Below are positions 63,655 through 64,000 of a stretch of DNA of 64,000 nt, piece by piece. Where the stretch lies: positions 1-64,000 of the forward strand of contig NZ_MKIQ01000027.1 in assembly GCF_001832885.1 (NCBI RefSeq), given 5' to 3'. The notes under the pieces were generated by a model that saw nothing but the letters and a program-made list of their open reading frames with translations, made no database searches and was not told where the DNA came from. The position numbers and the translations under genes are program-made. Origin of the DNA: Floricoccus penangensis. Lineage in GTDB: Bacteria; Bacillota; Bacilli; Lactobacillales; Streptococcaceae. Each line of letters begins with the position of its first letter. The first letter of the stretch is position 1.

Positions 63655-64000
63655 TTAGAAAAATGCATTATATAAAGCAGTAATTGCCTCTTTTTCTTGC
63701 TTACCTTTTACTACAAACATGACCGAGACTTCGCTTGAACCTTGACTGAGCATTTCCAAGTTAATACCCGCATCAGATAATGCCCGAGTAGCTGTGGAAG
63801 TTACACCAATGTGTTCTTTCATTCCTTCACCAACGATTACGATTACAGAAAGATCTTTTTCTAGATGAAGTTCGTCAGGATTTAAAGTCTCATGCAATTC
63901 GGTTAAGACTTTTTCTTCAAGACTAGGTGTTAAGAAACGTGAACGAATAATTACTGACAAATCATCAATACCAGTTGGCATATGCTCGAAACGAATATTA
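63655..64000 (-). CDS. Aspartate kinase, C-terminal ACT region (5' end beyond window)
   Basis: The frame enters from the right edge and ends at 63655, giving about 115 C-terminal residues. EHMPTGIDDLSVIIR and SVIVIVGEGMKEHIGVTSTATRALSDAGINLEMLSQGSSEVSVMFVV are the paired ACT domains of aspartokinases, which bind lysine or threonine as feedback inhibitor. The kinase domain lies outside, so lysC versus thrA-type cannot be told. Confidence 0.88.
   Translation of the reverse strand, partial: NIRFEHMPTGIDDLSVIIRSRFLTPSLEEKVLTELHETLNPDELHLEKDLSVIVIVGEGMKEHIGVTSTATRALSDAGINLEMLSQGSSEVSVMFVVKGKQEKEAITALYNAFF

Overview
The window is about 64 kb of low-GC chromosomal DNA from a Streptococcaceae-type lactic acid bacterium. 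I infer this from the manLMN-type mannose PTS with a DUF956 gene behind it, the ylxM-ffh pair, a T-box before glyQS, the murA-epuA and tig-rpoE neighbourhoods, an Rgg-family regulator, and a preQ1-II riboswitch before queT (a riboswitch class known from this family). The genus cannot be fixed from the sequence alone; a Lactococcus/Streptococcus/Floricoccus-like organism would fit. No rRNA, tRNA, CRISPR array, prophage or intact insertion sequence is seen. Most of the window is ordinary core genome, with a few accessory islands.

Layout. 1-3.5 kb: the 5' part of a large secreted serine/threonine-rich surface protein (minus strand; its C-terminus lies outside the window) faces a WYL-domain regulator across a 400-bp spacer holding large nested inverted repeats. 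3.5-8.4 kb (minus): serS with its T-box leader, a DUF956 gene and the manLMN operon with a CcpA-type (cre) site. 8.9-14.5 kb: trmL, a histidine phosphatase, recD2, rpsT (minus), an FUSC/ArAE-like membrane protein and a GntR/UTRA regulator. 14.5-18 kb: an rgg gene broken by one in-frame amber codon, divergent from a three-gene ABC-2 exporter. 18-25 kb: lapA-like gene, a kinase-less sensor-like membrane protein, ylxM-ffh, T-box plus glyQS, DUF896.

25-43 kb: two paralogous secreted proteins built from SH3_5 plus triple ChW-repeat modules (25.0 and 40.8 kb) flank a DUF4931 gene, an OsmC-like gene, a ydjI-ydjG-ydjH-like membrane-stress cassette without pspA, and a complete L-ascorbate utilisation locus (DeoR regulator, ulaG-C-A-B-D-E-F) followed by tkt. 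The ula products turn imported ascorbate 6-phosphate into D-xylulose 5-phosphate, which transketolase can use.

43-64 kb: yidC2, acylphosphatase, a MarR-rhodanese pair, an rRNA methyltransferase with an apparently leaderless promoter, an HD hydrolase, a MaoC-like protein, tandem Bax-inhibitor-1 paralogues, flavodoxin, a MarR regulator with a long His/Gly-rich tail in front of an ABC exporter, a POT peptide transporter, two map (methionine aminopeptidase) genes flanking a GNAT gene, yihY, gtrA, queT with its preQ1-II riboswitch, spx-UPF0223-IMPase, murA-epuA, tig, rpoE and the 3' end of an aspartokinase gene (minus).

Most notable for follow-up: the paired SH3_5/ChW secreted proteins; the in-frame nonsense codon in rgg; a MarR gene that seems to start at AUC; one shared palindromic operator in front of both MarR genes; the leaderless methyltransferase gene; the sensor protein lacking its kinase half; and the large inverted repeats at 2.34-2.42 kb and 48.87-48.95 kb.
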